Part shown: in pieces, positions 38,263 to 47,352 of the stretch | Layout of the letters: each line of letters starts with the position of its first letter | How positions within the stretch are numbered: the first letter of the stretch is position 1 | Source of the DNA: Arthrobacter nitrophenolicus | GTDB lineage: Bacteria; Actinomycetota; Actinomycetes; Actinomycetales; Micrococcaceae | Reading direction: 5' to 3' | Length of the DNA: 51,536 bases | Assembly: GCF_000332815.1 (NCBI RefSeq) | Contig: NZ_AOFD01000030.1 | Coordinates: forward strand, 1 to 51,536 | The notes under the pieces: model-generated | What the model was told of the DNA's origin: nothing | The model's database searches: none | What the model saw: the letters and a program-made list of their open reading frames with translations, nothing else | Made by a program: the position numbers and the translations under genes

Positions 38263-39198
38263 TCATCCATTCGTGAGTAGGCTGCCTTTGACGTGGGTCG
38301 TTTTGAAGGCCGCAAGGGCCTCCGCGACGCCGTTTGCAACGTCGTTTCGGTCGTAGCCGAGCAGGGCTGCTTCTTCGGCGTCGGGCTCGTAGCGGATCCA
38401 GTTGCCGCGTCCCTGGACCATCGTGTGGCTGGGGAACACGGGGTGCTCCTCGTCGCGTGCTTCCAGTCGGACTGGGTTGCCGACCGCCTCGAAGAACAGG
38501 TTCAAATAGTCGGCAACGCTGAGGGTTTCATCGCCCACCAGATAGGCCTTGCCAGGTTCGCCGCGGAGCAGGGCGCCTTCGATCGCTTGGCTCAGCGAAC
38601 GGTAGCTCATGAAGTTGGTGCCGCCGGTGGGGGCGTACAACGGCGCTTCGACCAGACCCAGTGCCCACTCAAAATAGGGGTCAAGGAAGTAACTGGGCAG
38701 GCCGGGAACGCCTCCGACCATGAACGAGGGATTGACGCTGATCACGTCGAAGCCTGCTTGCCCCTCGGCCCGGGCGCCTTCGCAGGCGAGGTGACGTGAG
38801 CGCAAGTAGGGACTGTCTTTCACCAACTCCGGCGTGGCTTGTGGGTACGCGGAGCCGATCTGGACCATACGCTTCACGCCCGCCTCGCGCGCGGCACGTG
38901 CGAAGCGGGGAATACCCTCAACGTTGGCGCGAATCAAAAGCTCCTCAGCGTTTTCCGACGTCGGCAAGTGGCGCATATCGTTGCCCGCGGCGAAGACGAC
39001 CGCATCGAAGCCGCGCAGCCGGTCGGGCGTGAAGTCCCTTCGGACATAATCCCCCTGCAGAAACGGCAATGTTGCCATGAGTGTATTCTTAGGCGGGGCT
39101 TTGCGGGAGGCAATTGTAATGTCATGCCCTTTGCCTTTGAGGTAACAGGCTGCATGTGCACCTAAAGCGCCTGTGCCCCCTACGACAACAATCTTCAT
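38263..39198 (-). CDS. NAD(P)-binding epimerase/reductase-like protein (atypical SDR)
   Basis: 311 residues starting MKIVVVGGTGALGAHAACYLKGKGHDITIASR, a Rossmann fold with GxxGxxG. DAVVFAAGNDMRHLP, ANVEGIPRFARAAREAGVKRMVQIGSAYPQ and the C-terminal substrate domain (GKAYLVGDETLSVADYLNLFFEAVG) are those of extended/atypical SDRs (NAD-dependent epimerase/dehydratase or NmrA-like). The catalytic YxxxK is not evident: AYPQATPELVKDSPYLRSRHLACE is in its place, with Tyr/Arg pairs, so catalysis may differ or be lost. ATG 39198 is chosen because the Rossmann strand starts there. A degenerate operator (39341-39365) lies upstream. Confidence 0.8.
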   Translation of the reverse strand: MKIVVVGGTGALGAHAACYLKGKGHDITIASRKAPPKNTLMATLPFLQGDYVRRDFTPDRLRGFDAVVFAAGNDMRHLPTSENAEELLIRANVEGIPRFARAAREAGVKRMVQIGSAYPQATPELVKDSPYLRSRHLACEGARAEGQAGFDVISVNPSFMVGGVPGLPSYFLDPYFEWALGLVEAPLYAPTGGTNFMSYRSLSQAIEGALLRGEPGKAYLVGDETLSVADYLNLFFEAVGNPVRLEARDEEHPVFPSHTMVQGRGNWIRYEPDAEEAALLGYDRNDVANGVAEALAAFKTTHVKGSLLTNG

Positions 39199-39340
39199 CT
39201 TTAGTCCTATCGTCCTTGCAGTGATCGAAGTCGGCAATTTCAACAACGAATGCCGATCTTGCTTTATTGAATGTGAATCCTGTCGCGGACACCGGCGGAT
39301 CCCTACTTACGTGAAGGGTGTCTCCGCTACGAGTTGGAGC

Positions 39341-39365
39341 GTTACCTGAAGCGCTTTCCAGTCAC
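39341..39365. promoter_or_regulatory. Degenerate operator GTTACC-N13-AGTCAC
   Basis: Same N13 spacing as the operators before fgd and livK, with one substitution in each arm. It lies 142 bases upstream of the epimerase-like gene. Weak on its own. Confidence 0.3.
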
Positions 39366-39448
39366 TAGCACTGCCCCTAACGACTTCTGGGTCACCAGTC
39401 ACAATCGCTAAAGACTTTGACGCATCAGTTCCCGTTCGCGGACGCGGG

Positions 39449-39874
39449 CTATCGCGTGGCTAGGGCGTCCTCGGGGAGTCGACGAAAGCCCCCGACCCCG
39501 CCCTTGGTGCCATACTCTTCGAACAGCATCAGCTGCGTTGCGGAACGGTCCATGAACTCTTCCTCGTCCGCGACGATGGGGCCAGCGATCTCTGGCCGGG
39601 CGGCAATAACTGCCATCTCCTCGAGGTCTTCGCGGCGATACCAACTCTCGGTGATGACGTCGTAATCGGGTTCGCCATCCGCATGCTGGTCAAACGGGTC
39701 GAACTTTGCGTCGTCGATCCGATAATTCCGCCGGTAGTCGATTGGATGAGGGAGTAGCTCAAGAACGAGCTTGACGTGGTGGTTCTCGTAGTAGTCCCTG
39801 AACTGTTCGAGCGTCAGGCCGGGCTTGCGCTTGAAGTGGCAGATTAACTTAATCAAGGTTTGTTCTGTCTGCAC
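39449..39874 (-). CDS. EthD-domain protein
   Basis: 141 residues from GTG 39874, which has ggag five bases upstream. The N-terminal half is the EthD ferredoxin-like fold: LIKLICHFKRKPGLTLEQFRDYYENHHVKLVLELLPHPIDYRRNY, then DYDVITESWYRREDLEEMAVIAARPEIAGPIVADEEEFMDRSATQLMLFEEY. EthD proteins were first seen with ethyl tert-butyl ether degradation, and relatives act in polyketide and aromatic pathways, as dimeric alpha-beta barrels that may bind a substrate or intermediate. It is 250 bases upstream of the epimerase-like gene on the same strand. Confidence 0.85.
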   Translation of the reverse strand: MQTEQTLIKLICHFKRKPGLTLEQFRDYYENHHVKLVLELLPHPIDYRRNYRIDDAKFDPFDQHADGEPDYDVITESWYRREDLEEMAVIAARPEIAGPIVADEEEFMDRSATQLMLFEEYGTKGGVGGFRRLPEDALATR

Positions 39875-39994
39875 GGATTCTCCACTGTAGAAGTTTGGCA
39901 AATGAAAGGTCTGAGCGCAGATACCCCGCGTGGGGCACATGGGAGCGGACTCGACGGTGAGCCTCGCAGTTGCGCCCCTACTGTGTGATTCGAA

Positions 39995-40023
39995 ACGTTA
40001 CTTTAGGCATTGTCCACTTACAA
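39995..40023 (-). promoter_or_regulatory. Candidate promoter of the EthD gene
   Basis: On the minus strand: TTGTAA (40023-40018), 17-base spacer, TAACGT (40000-39995), about 120 bases upstream of the GTG start. The operator-like repeat at 40062-40086 lies 38 bases further upstream, a position suited to activation. Confidence 0.4.
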
Positions 40024-40061
40024 GCCCTGCCCCGTGGACTTCGTGCTGTGGGTCGTGCAAT

Positions 40062-40086
40062 CTTACTGGAATCATCCTTAAGTAAG
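40062..40086. promoter_or_regulatory. Operator-like inverted repeat CTTACT-N13-AGTAAG
   Basis: Six-base perfect dyad with the same 13-base spacer as the repeats at 30864 and 40439. It lies between the divergent EthD and livK genes, so it could act on either. Confidence 0.5.
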
Positions 40087-40412
40087 TCGGAAGGGCTGTC
40101 TCCGTGTCAAGCCGGCTGCTCGTCGAACCAGCAGGGAATTTGCTCCCGATCCGACCTAGCTGTGGCGATCGTCATGCAGGGCCAGCCCCCGGCTCCTGGG
40201 GGCGTGCGTGCATCTGTCTACCAGCCGAGTTCTACCCCGCGTTGCCGCGTCCAGCTACTGCGGCGGGGGGGGGGGCTTTGGATTGGCCCCGGACATTTCC
40301 GACGAACGGTAAGGCGCAGCGTGTGGCGTTGAATAACCGATTTCGAACCAGTGCCTTAGACACTTCGCTTTGGCGTATCTAGAGGTACTGACTAGTAAGT
40401 GGCGCAAACCTG

Positions 40413-40441
40413 TTGACTTTGTGGCACGGCTCACTCATAGT
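40413..40441 (+). promoter_or_regulatory. livK promoter (module B)
   Basis: -35 TTGACT (40413-40418), 17-base spacer, -10 CATAGT (40436-40441); conserved with the module A promoter. Confidence 0.7.
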
Positions 40442-40465
40442 TACTTGCATCAGCGCCGAGTAACT
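40439..40465 (+). promoter_or_regulatory. Operator-like inverted repeat AGTTACT-N13-AGTAACT (copy B)
   Basis: Arms 40439-40445 and 40459-40465, perfect dyad, overlapping the 3' end of the -10. The 13-base spacer differs from copy A at several positions while the arms are unchanged, which points to selection on the arms. Confidence 0.65.
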
Positions 40466-40688
40466 CGACCGGGCCCGTAAGGGTCGCTGTGGTGCTTACC
40501 GGACCATGGCGGTTCGGTTACTCAGTTGCCACGCCGGTCGGGAGGCTTGTTGGCCTTGCAGTGTCCACGTCAGGAATTAGCTAGTCGGGCGGTCTTGGGC
40601 GATGGACGTCCACCGTCAGAAGCGCCGGTTTGTACTCGCGGCAATGATGCCCGAATGCGGCCCAGGTACTCACTAAGGAGAATTTTGT

Positions 40689-41957
40689 ATGAACCGAAAC
40701 TTCGGCTATCTACGAAAAGCGGCTTTGGCCGTTGCCGCTATGACGGCCTCGGCGCTCGTCTTGTCGGGATGTTCAGGGCAGGCGGCCCAGGAAGGGTCGG
40801 GAAATACCATCAAGGTTTTTCTCAGCTACGCCGGGGAGAACGCCATAAACTCTCACCCGCAGACGCTGCTTGGCGCCGAAGCGGCAGTGAAAGCGATTAA
40901 CGCGAACGGCGGAGTCAAGGGCCGCCAGATCGAACTGGTCGCGTGCGACAACCGGTTCGAGGCGCAGCAGGCCTTGGTTTGCGCGCGGCAAGGATCGGCA
41001 AAGGACATCGTCGCGTGGGTGGGGCAGGATGATATTCAGTCGGATCAATCCTTACCTCTTCTGGCTGCCGCGGGAATCCCCTCAGTCGGACTCTTCAGCT
41101 ATTCCAATCCGGCGGACTTCACCAGTCCCGCAAGCTTCCCCATCACGGCCGGTGCGACTGCTTCAAACCTTGGGATTCCCCAAGTGCTTGAGCAGTTGGG
41201 GGTGAAGCGGGTCATGTCCCAAGCGTGTGAATATCCGGCCTGCGGCATCCTCGCAGAGCAGATTTCGACCTTCGGTCCGGAATTTGGACTGGACGTTGCT
41301 CCGGAATCCTTGGAGGTGCCTAACGCGGGTTTACCGGACTACTCGCCGGCGGTTCAAAAAACGAAGGGTATTGGCCCTGAAGCCGTCGTTCAGATCCTCT
41401 CAGGGGGAACGTCCATTGCGCTTATCAAGGCTGCCCGGGACATCGGCTTCGAGCCACTGTATGCAGGGAATCCTCAGGCAATTACGGAAAAGGAGGCCGC
41501 GCAGAATGGCGAGCTTCTTGAGGGATACCTCACTCCCGCGGCATTCCCGTCCCCTCGGGCACATGCGGATTGGCCGATTATGCAGAAGTACATCCAGGAT
41601 CGGGGCGCCCACGCTGGTGTGACGGGTGAGGAATGGATCGCCGACGCGGTCCTGGATACGTCGTGGAACAACGACATTAATGCGTGGCTGTCCGTTTACG
41701 CGCTGGCTAAGGCCGTTGAGCTCATCCCCGGTGACGACGTGACTGCCAAGACTTTGACCGACACGTTGAATGCGTCAGATACGAGTATTGACCTTTTTGG
41801 TTTCCAAACGTGGACCCCTGGTGTGGCGGGCCCTGCCGGTTATGAGCGGATGCCACAAATGGTTTCGTACTTCAACGAAATTAAGGGTGGGAAGATCGCT
41901 GCCATGGACCTCGCTCCCTTTGATCTGGTTCCGATGCTGAATAAAAACAGCAAGTAA
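40689..41957 (+). CDS. livK: Branched-chain-amino-acid-type ABC transporter substrate-binding lipoprotein
   Basis: 422 residues. A lipoprotein signal peptide MNRNFGYLRKAALAVAAMTASALVLSGC ends in the lipobox LSGC; after cleavage and lipidation it is anchored outside the membrane. The mature part is a periplasmic-binding type I fold: IKVFLSYAGENAINSHPQTLLGAEAAVKAINANGGVKGRQIELVACDNRFEAQQALVCARQ, VVQILSGGTSIALIKAARDIGF and FGFQTWTPG. Members bind amino acids, amides, urea or aromatic acids, so the ligand is open; neighbours suggest a catabolic substrate. An aaggagaa ribosome site precedes the ATG. Confidence 0.9.
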   Translation: MNRNFGYLRKAALAVAAMTASALVLSGCSGQAAQEGSGNTIKVFLSYAGENAINSHPQTLLGAEAAVKAINANGGVKGRQIELVACDNRFEAQQALVCARQGSAKDIVAWVGQDDIQSDQSLPLLAAAGIPSVGLFSYSNPADFTSPASFPITAGATASNLGIPQVLEQLGVKRVMSQACEYPACGILAEQISTFGPEFGLDVAPESLEVPNAGLPDYSPAVQKTKGIGPEAVVQILSGGTSIALIKAARDIGFEPLYAGNPQAITEKEAAQNGELLEGYLTPAAFPSPRAHADWPIMQKYIQDRGAHAGVTGEEWIADAVLDTSWNNDINAWLSVYALAKAVELIPGDDVTAKTLTDTLNASDTSIDLFGFQTWTPGVAGPAGYERMPQMVSYFNEIKGGKIAAMDLAPFDLVPMLNKNSK

Positions 41958-41959
41958 CT

Positions 41960-42018
41960 GGCCCGGTCCGGGCTGTTTTCGAGTCTGATCGTTCGGATTC
42001 AGCAGCCCGGGCCGGGTC
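41960..42018 (+). terminator. Hairpin between livK and the permease gene
   Basis: GGCCCGGTCCGGGCTG (41960-41975) pairs with 42003-42018, 16 bp with two G-U pairs, and an inner stem (gagtctga/tcggattc) sits in the loop. It starts right after the livK stop. Such hairpins after binding-protein genes usually stabilise the upstream mRNA or partly terminate, giving excess binding protein over permease. Confidence 0.6.
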
Positions 42019-42110
42019 CGGCCGCAACATTGTCTCTTGATACCAGGCGCGAGGATGGCGCCGAGTCCTGCTCGCACTGTGCGTTTAGACGTTGGCTTTC
42101 TCGTCGCTGA

Positions 42111-44913
42111 TTGGAAAACACTTTGATTGAAGTTCTTCAGTACATGGTTCTTGGCCTTGGCGCCGCCGCTGCATACACCTTGTTGGGTTGCGGCGTGATT
42201 CTCATCAATCGCGGTTCGGGTGTGGTGAACTTCGCACATGGTGCAATGGCGCTTGTTGCGGCGATGTTGTTTCTCACTCTCAGGGGCCAGTTGGGTCTGC
42301 CGTGGGGCGTTGCGATCATTCTGGCTGTCGCAGCCACAGCGGCCCTTGGTGCTCTGGTGTACCTGGTGATCATGCGTCCTTTGGCGCAAAGTTCGGCTAC
42401 CGCGCGGACGATCGCGACGCTGGGTTTGCTTATCCTCATCCAAGGCGTTGTCGTGATCGTGTGGGGCACGGGTCCATTCAATGTTGAACGGTTCCTACCG
42501 TCGGGCACTATAGATGTGCTGGGCGTGGTCGGGAGCTGGGATCGACTGATTCTCTTCGGGATCGCGATTGTTGTAACAGTGGTCTTGTGGCTTACCGCGA
42601 AGCACACCGCCGTGGGCTTGGCACTGAGGGCGATAGCGGAAAACGCGCGGGCGACATCTGCACTCGGTTGGTCGCCCGTGAAGTTGGGACTGTTGACCTG
42701 GTCTGTTGGTGCAGGTCTTGCGGGGCTCGCAGGAACGCTGATCGCCCCTATCACCACGATTAGCGTGGACACGATGCCGTTGATGATCATCCCTGTGCTC
42801 GCTGCGGTTCTTCTCGCATCATTCAAGTCGTTCCCGTTGCTGCTCGGGGCGTCGGTAGTGGTTGGTGTAGGTCAATCCTTGATCTTCAGCTTCATTCCCA
42901 TCCCCGGGATGTCTCAGAGTCTTCCGTTCATTCTGATTCTGATTTTGTTGGTTGTCCGGGGCAAGGAACGGGTCGGCCGCTCGCATGTTATTGAACGGTT
43001 GCCGATGGTTGGGACAGGGCAAATCAGATGGGGAACCCTTACGGTTATTGTCGCCGTGATTGCGGCGGGGATAGGGTTTTGGTTCAATGACCCCTTCCTC
43101 GCGGCCGCGATAGCAACGTTCGGGTGGTCGCTCATCGTGTTGTCTGTGGTGATGCTGATCGGGTACTCCGGTCAGCTGTCATTGGCGCAGGCAGCTTTGG
43201 CCGGGGTCGCCGGGTTGATTGCTTCCCATTCAGTGGCATCTTTTGGTGTTTCACTGCCGCTGGCTATGGTGGTTGCGGTCATAGCGACGGTGTTGATTGG
43301 GCTGGCCTTTGCATTGCCGGCGTTGCGGACGAACGGTATCAACCTCGCGATTGTGACGCTCGGGATTGCGAGCATCACGGCCGAGTTCATTTTCAAGAAT
43401 GAGCTGTTTGTGGGCCCCTTCGGGAGTGTGTTCATCCCGAAGGTTGAATTGTTCGGCATGGACCTGGACCCGTTCCTGAACCCTCAGGGCTACGCAATTT
43501 TCGCGTTTGTGGTCTTCCTCGCTTGTTGCCTAATCGCAGCGTCGATTCGTCGTGGAACAGCGGGCGGGCGACTGCTAGCCGTTCGGACAAACGATCGTGC
43601 CGCCGCCGCGCTGGGAGTAAACGTCATCGGTGCGAAGTTCTACGTTTTTGGGGTGTCGGCGGCGATCGCAGGCCTGGGTGGCATCATTCTGGCATTCTCG
43701 TCGCCCGCCTTCAGCCCCGCCACGTTCTCTCCAATGCAATCAATCTCAGTCATCGCCTACGCGTTCTTGGGCGGCGTCGGATTTATCATCGGTGCACCAG
43801 CCGGCGGTCAATTCGCTCCGGGTTCTTTCGGGAGCTGGCTGATCGACGTAATTTGGCCGGGTGCCACGGGCACTTGGCTGCAGGTCATAAGTGGACTCAT
43901 GGTCATCTTGTTTGTTCTCCTGCAGCCAGACGGGTTCGCTCGCGACTGGGTACGGACCGCCGCGGCAATACGTGGCCGCCTTCGCGGTAAGCAAACCAAA
44001 GGGAACGACGCAGCAGCCCGCCCATCGGCCCAGGGTGCTCCTGAGACCAAACGGAAGGATGGCCGAAGCGCCCTTCTGGATGTTATCGGCCCCGAGGTTG
44101 CCGCAATCTCAGTCCCTCCGGTGCGGTTGGTGGTCGACTCGTTGGGTGTGCGTTTCGGGCAGAAGGTCGTAGCGGTGGATGGCGTATCGTTCCATGTCGA
44201 TCCAGGCGAAGTCGTAGCCTGATCGGGCCCAACGGTGCCGGTAAGAGTACGTGTATTGACGCGATCAGTGGATTCGTGCCGAGTACGGGACGCGTCCTGC
44301 TCAACGGGGAGGACGTCTCCCGCGCTCCCGTCCACATCCGATCCCGGAAAGGCATGGCGCGGTCCTTCCAGTCGCTGGAGCTTTTCGAGAGCCTGTCCGT
44401 GCGCGATAACCTTCTCATCGCCGCTGATGACGGACGCGTACGCCACTACGTCCGCGACCTTTTCTGGTCCAAACGCCCGACCCTGAACCCCATCGCACTC
44501 GCGGTGGTCAAGGAGTTCGGACTTATTGACGTACTTGACAAGCGTGTGGATGACTTGCCCTACGGGCAGCGACGACTCATTGCCGTAGCCAGAGCGATGG
44601 CTGGTTCACCTTCGGTGCTGTTACTTGACGAACCCGCCGCCGGGTTGGGCGACGATGAAACCCGCGAGTTCGAAGCGTGATAAGGCAGATAGCGAGCTGG
44701 GGAGTAGCCATCCTGCTGGTTGAACATGATATGGGACTAGTGATGGGAGTCAGCAACCGAGTCGTGGTCATGGAGACAGGAAAACGAATCGCCATGGGCC
44801 TGCCAAGGGAAATTCAAGAAGATCCGGCTGTCATCGAGGCCTACCTGGGCCAACGAACCGACGAAACGGAACACAACCTATCTGACGCTGCAGGGCGCGG
44901 AGTGGAGGTATGA
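42111..44913 (+). CDS. LivH-LivM-LivG fusion: permease/permease/ATPase of the importer (two frameshifts)
   Basis: One reading frame holds LivH (VLQYMVLGLGAAAAYTLLGCGVILINRGSGVVNFAHGAM), then LivM (from about residue 310; IGYSGQLSLAQAALAGVAG), then a ~45-residue linker and the start of the LivG ATPase (LGVRFGQKVVAVDGVSFHVDPGEVVA). One C is missing at about 44,219; the next frame has GPNGAGKST (Walker A), Q-loop region RSFQSLELFESLSVRDNL and LLLDEPAAG (Walker B). A second loss at about 44,676 precedes VIRQIASWGVAILLVEHDM. Corrected length ~934 residues. LivHM-LivG fusions are known in actinobacteria. The start (TTG 42111) is uncertain; TTG 42123 or ATG 42144 are alternatives. Confidence 0.85.
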
Positions 44914-45614
44914 CTATGTCCGCAGTGCTTGAAACACACCAACTTTCCTCCGGCTACCATGGACACGCCTTCGTAACAGACCTCGACATCTCTGTAGAGC
45001 CTGGAGAAGTGATAGCTTTGCTCGGTCCTAACGGGGCGGGGAAAACGACAACGCTACTTGCGATCGCGGGAGAACTCCCTGCTCTCAGCGGCACCGTGGA
45101 GATGTTCGGACGGAAACGAACTGACGCACTCTATAAACGGGCTGCAGATGGGCTCGCGTTCGTCACCGAAGAACGTTCTGTCTTCATGCAACTTACGACT
45201 GCGGAAAATTTCCGGGTCGGTGGAGCGGACGCAGTAGAGTGCCTACAAATGTTCCCCGAACTCGAACCCCTCATGAACCGCACTGCTGGACTCCTCTCCG
45301 GCGGCGAACAACAGATGGTAACCATCGCGCGCGCGCTGAGCAGAAAGCCTAAACTCCTACTCATCGACGAACTTTCCCTCGGACTAGCCCCGCTCGTGGT
45401 TCACCGACTCCTTGACGTGGTAAGGGACGCTGCCTCTACGCATGGCATCGGCGTTATCCTCGTCGAACAGAAGGTTGAACTCGCCCTCGCTGTCTCCAAC
45501 CGAGCCTATGTCCTCCGCGACGGAAAGGTCATTCTCCAGGGCCCCTCGGACCATATCGGTGCCCAAGTCAAAGAGCTGGAAGAGTCCTACCTGTCCGGCA
45601 TCGCGGATAGCTAG
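44910..45614 (+). CDS. livF: Branched-chain-type ABC transporter ATP-binding protein LivF
   Basis: 234 residues. GPNGAGKTTTLLAIAGEL (Walker A), FVTEERSVFMQLTTAENF (Q-loop region of LivF), LLSGGEQQMVTIARALSRKPKLLLIDELSLGLAP (signature and Walker B, with D-loop SLGLAP), and VILVEQKVELALAVSNRAYVL (H-loop with Gln in place of the usual His, as is normal in LivF). The ATG overlaps the stop of the fusion gene (ATGA). Confidence 0.92.
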   Translation: MTMSAVLETHQLSSGYHGHAFVTDLDISVEPGEVIALLGPNGAGKTTTLLAIAGELPALSGTVEMFGRKRTDALYKRAADGLAFVTEERSVFMQLTTAENFRVGGADAVECLQMFPELEPLMNRTAGLLSGGEQQMVTIARALSRKPKLLLIDELSLGLAPLVVHRLLDVVRDAASTHGIGVILVEQKVELALAVSNRAYVLRDGKVILQGPSDHIGAQVKELEESYLSGIADS

Positions 45615-45861
45615 GCTAGGTGTGCTGGTTTTGACGGGATTGTGGGAATGACGGTCTGACACGCCGTCTTTAGGCCTGGTGCGGAAAAACCTGCTCAATA
45701 CTGGGGAATGTACTTCCAACTGGACAAGCACGCTGGGCATCAGGCGAGCATGCCGTGGTCCCCAGCGTCGGCCAGGTACCTGATTTTCTTGTCTCCAGAG
45801 CGTTCTTCCTGTTTGAAGTTCTAGGTCATGTCTGAAAAGCGGTTTCCTGGGACAAGACACC
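45615..45861. other. Intergenic region between convergent livF and monooxygenase genes
   Basis: No gene is recognised and no strong terminator stem with a U-tract is seen. Confidence 0.4.
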
Positions 45862-47195
45862 TCATTGGGGGCCGGTCGTGATGCGGGGGTTGACTCCGTA
45901 CTGCGGTGGCACTCCCACGTGGTCGCGGAGGGTTTTACCCTCGTAAGTGTTGTGGAAGATGCCACGTTCGCGTAAGACCGGGATGACCTGTTCGACGAAG
46001 TTGCCGATTTCGGTGCTGAAGTCGTCGAAGTTGAGCATGAAGCCGTCCGCAGCGCCGGCTTTGAACCATTCCTGGAGGTGGTCGGCGACTTGTCCGGCGG
46101 TTCCGACGACGGAAGGGTAAGGGTCGAACACGGCGTGGGCGAGGATGTCACGGGGTGACCATCCCGCGTGGGCGAGCTCGACTGCGCGAATTGACCGCGC
46201 GTCCTGGGGGTGAGCTTGCACGGCGGTGAGCTGCGCTGTGGTGAGGGGTTCGTCGGGACGGGTGAGTTGCTGCTGCAGGCCAAGGTAAGCGCTCAGGCGT
46301 GCCAGGGGGCCGCGGATGTCGGTGTGGGCGTCCAGCGCGAGGCGGGTGTCGAGGGCGTCACGTTCGGTGTCGCCGGTGGTGAAGCCGGCGAAGGCGAGAT
46401 ACTTGATGTCCTCGGGATTCCGGCCGGCCTGTGCTGCGGCTTGTCGGATGGCCTGGCGTTGCGCCCGGCCTTCTTCGATGCTGGACGGCATGGCGATGAT
46501 GATGTCCGCGTACATGACCGCCGCTTGCAGGCCGTAGCCGCTGCTAGCGGGCATGATGATGACCGGCTGTCCCTGCTCGGACGGAGGAACCGGTAGCGGG
46601 CCGCGCGTCCCGACCTGGGTGCCATACAGGTTCACCGGTTTCACATGTGCCGGATCGGCGTACCTTCCTGCTGGTCGGGCTTGCCTGCCTCGTACCCCCA
46701 GCTGCCCCACAGCGCCTGGACGACCTGCATTACTTCGTGAAGTCGTTCGTACTTCTTCTCCCGTGCAGGGGGTTCCTTGCCGAAGTTCGCGAATGCATCG
46801 GGTTCGAAACTTGGTACCGCGTTCCAGCCGACCCGGCCGTTGCTGATCACGTCGAGGGTTTTGAGCTGACGGGCCAACAGGTATGGCTCAAAGAAGGATG
46901 TGGAGGCCGTGCCGGCGAGCCCGATCCGTTCGGTCGCCTGAGCGACCGCCGACAGCGTAACGATCGGGTCCATGTTGAACAGCGGATTCGATACGGCCAG
47001 GTCTCCGTGCAGGAACAGCCGGTCAGCGATGAAAACGAACTGTAGACCACCCCGCTCTGCCGTCCGGGCATGCTCAACCGTTACATCTATGTCGGTGTAG
47101 GCCTCTGGGTTCACGTGGGGCAACCGCCAGGCAGCAGGGTGCGCACCAAAACTGTTCGTCAGGGCTACGCCCAGGATCATGTGTTCGCTATTCAT
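45862..47195 (-). CDS. NtaA/SnaA/DszA-type FMNH2-dependent monooxygenase, copy 1 (frameshifted)
   Basis: A 444-residue luciferase-like flavin monooxygenase once corrected. The 5' frame (ATG 47195, SD ggaaga) reads ILGVALTNSFGAHPAAWRLPHVNPEAYTD, ERGGLQFVFIADRLF, ISNGRVGWNAVPSFEPDAFANFG and VVQALWGSWGYEAG; one base is missing at about 46,664, and the rest continues RYADPAHVKPVNLYGTQVGTRGPLPVPPSEQGQPVII, AIRQAAAQAGRNPEDIKYLAFAGF and DGFMLNF to GPQ. Family members oxidise nitrilotriacetate, dibenzothiophene sulfone or pristinamycin using FMNH2 from a separate reductase. It is third in the minus-strand operon after the flavin reductase and copy 2. Substrate unknown. Confidence 0.85.
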
Positions 47196-47352
47196 CTACG
47201 TTCTTCCATGGTCGTACTGATTGGTGGCCTATTCGGGGCACACCTGTATGTGATCGGTGGGATCGCCGGACCGCCGCCGGAGTGCCCTTGACAGGACTCA
47301 TCTCCCTGGCTGCCACCAACGGGTGATAAGGCGATGCTGGTGGTTGCGGGGG

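Larger units (their letters stand above)
40372..40750 (+). repeat. Regulatory module, copy B, before livK
   Basis: Homologous to 30798-31075 (see there). It includes promoter, operator, a leader of about 240 bases with the hairpin accggacc-atggc-ggttcggt (40498-40518), the ribosome site taaggagaa, and the first codons of livK. The long conserved leader may have its own RNA-level role; it matches no riboswitch class that I know. Confidence 0.75.

Noticed and set aside
40439..40690. A known riboswitch in the conserved leader before livK and fgd.
   Set aside because: The dyads are simple inverted repeats at the promoter, and the leader shows none of the conserved cores I know (FMN, TPP, SAM, cobalamin, glycine, guanidine, ykkC).
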